Source of the DNA: Methylomonas sp. MK1
GTDB taxonomy: Bacteria > Pseudomonadota > Gammaproteobacteria > Methylococcales > Methylomonadaceae
Length of the DNA stretch: 64,000 bases
Assembly (NCBI RefSeq): GCF_000365425.1
Contig: NZ_AQOV01000002.1
Coordinates: forward strand, 1-64,000
Direction: 5' to 3'
The position numbers and the translations under genes were made by a program. A model generated the notes under the pieces. It was not told the DNA's origin. It searched no databases and was given only the letters and a program-made list of their open reading frames with translations. Positions 63,886-64,000 of this stretch are shown piece after piece. Every line of letters begins with the position of its first letter. The stretch's first letter is position 1.

Positions 63886-64000
63886 GCTGTCGCTGCCGTG
63901 ATCCGCTGCCGGCGGCAACGCTCCGAGCAATATTTCACGGCATCCCAATTCCTGGCCCATTTTTTACGCCAAACGAAGGGCCGGCCGCAGACTACACAGG

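Overview
The window is about 64 kb of a gammaproteobacterial chromosome. The gene content fits a Methylococcales methanotroph, most likely Methylomonas-like. This rests on the mix of copper and MNIO genes, SmbP-like proteins, PEP-CTERM/VPLPA-type sorting tails, and an engB-cytochrome c4-dsbA-dgcP neighbourhood of gammaproteobacterial type. No methane oxidation genes lie in the window, so the assignment is inference. I saw no rRNA, tRNA, CRISPR array, prophage or intact insertion sequence.

Region by region: 1-7084 (minus) is a chemosensory operon: a small membrane MCP, CheY, a STAS protein, CheA, and a PAS-receptor that carries a tandem array of 91-residue HAMP-type repeats and runs off the left edge. 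7350-10459 holds an ASCH protein and, on the minus strand, a RiPP-type metal-handling operon: a Cys/Met-rich precursor with 8 CG motifs, a DedA protein, an MNIO (DUF692) enzyme and its DUF2063 partner. 10567-18290 contains nth, smbP-like genes, thyA, a PEP-CTERM lectin-like protein, an EAL relic, a DUF4124 protein with an SDR, a nucleoside phosphorylase-like gene and rsd. 18328-26035 holds a UPF0182 membrane protein, a type C-like multicopper oxidase, a GH17 membrane protein and a standalone HEAGH-motif peptidase-like protein. 26162-31520 carries two tandem diguanylate cyclases, dsbA, cytochrome c4 and divergent engB. 32020-33420 holds glycine-zipper envelope proteins and RlpA. 33574-40799 (minus) is a second signalling block downstream of valS: HDOD-GAF, a two-receiver regulator, a solo PAS protein and a CZB-type receptor, which together look like a split Aer. 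41070-44221 is accessory in character: a lipoprotein, a MOSC protein, BrnTA, membrane proteins and repeats. 44281-45904 encodes a membrane-tethered cupredoxin and a membrane protein predicted to start with His when mature. 46216-51588 has pgi, a lipoprotein hydrolase and two more PEP-CTERM proteins. 52210-54677 is a LuxR regulator with a hybrid kinase. 55301-63885 holds a MerR/TipAS regulator with its promoter, a methyltransferase, a nonsense-disrupted GlxA-type regulator, an intact GlxA-type regulator divergent from a fatty acid hydroxylase, a DUF2452 protein and an FeS-type photolyase.

Themes: (1) heavy signal transduction, with two receptor systems and two cyclases, and a CheA that contains a c-di-GMP-binding-like MshEN motif and so may link them; (2) copper handling, through the MNIO peptide, multicopper oxidase, cupredoxin and His/Met-rich secreted proteins; (3) dispersed intergenic palindromes of at least two families, one of which forms the last codons of a MOSC gene. 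The MNIO operon with its eight-motif precursor and interposed DedA gene is the best candidate for a little-described system.
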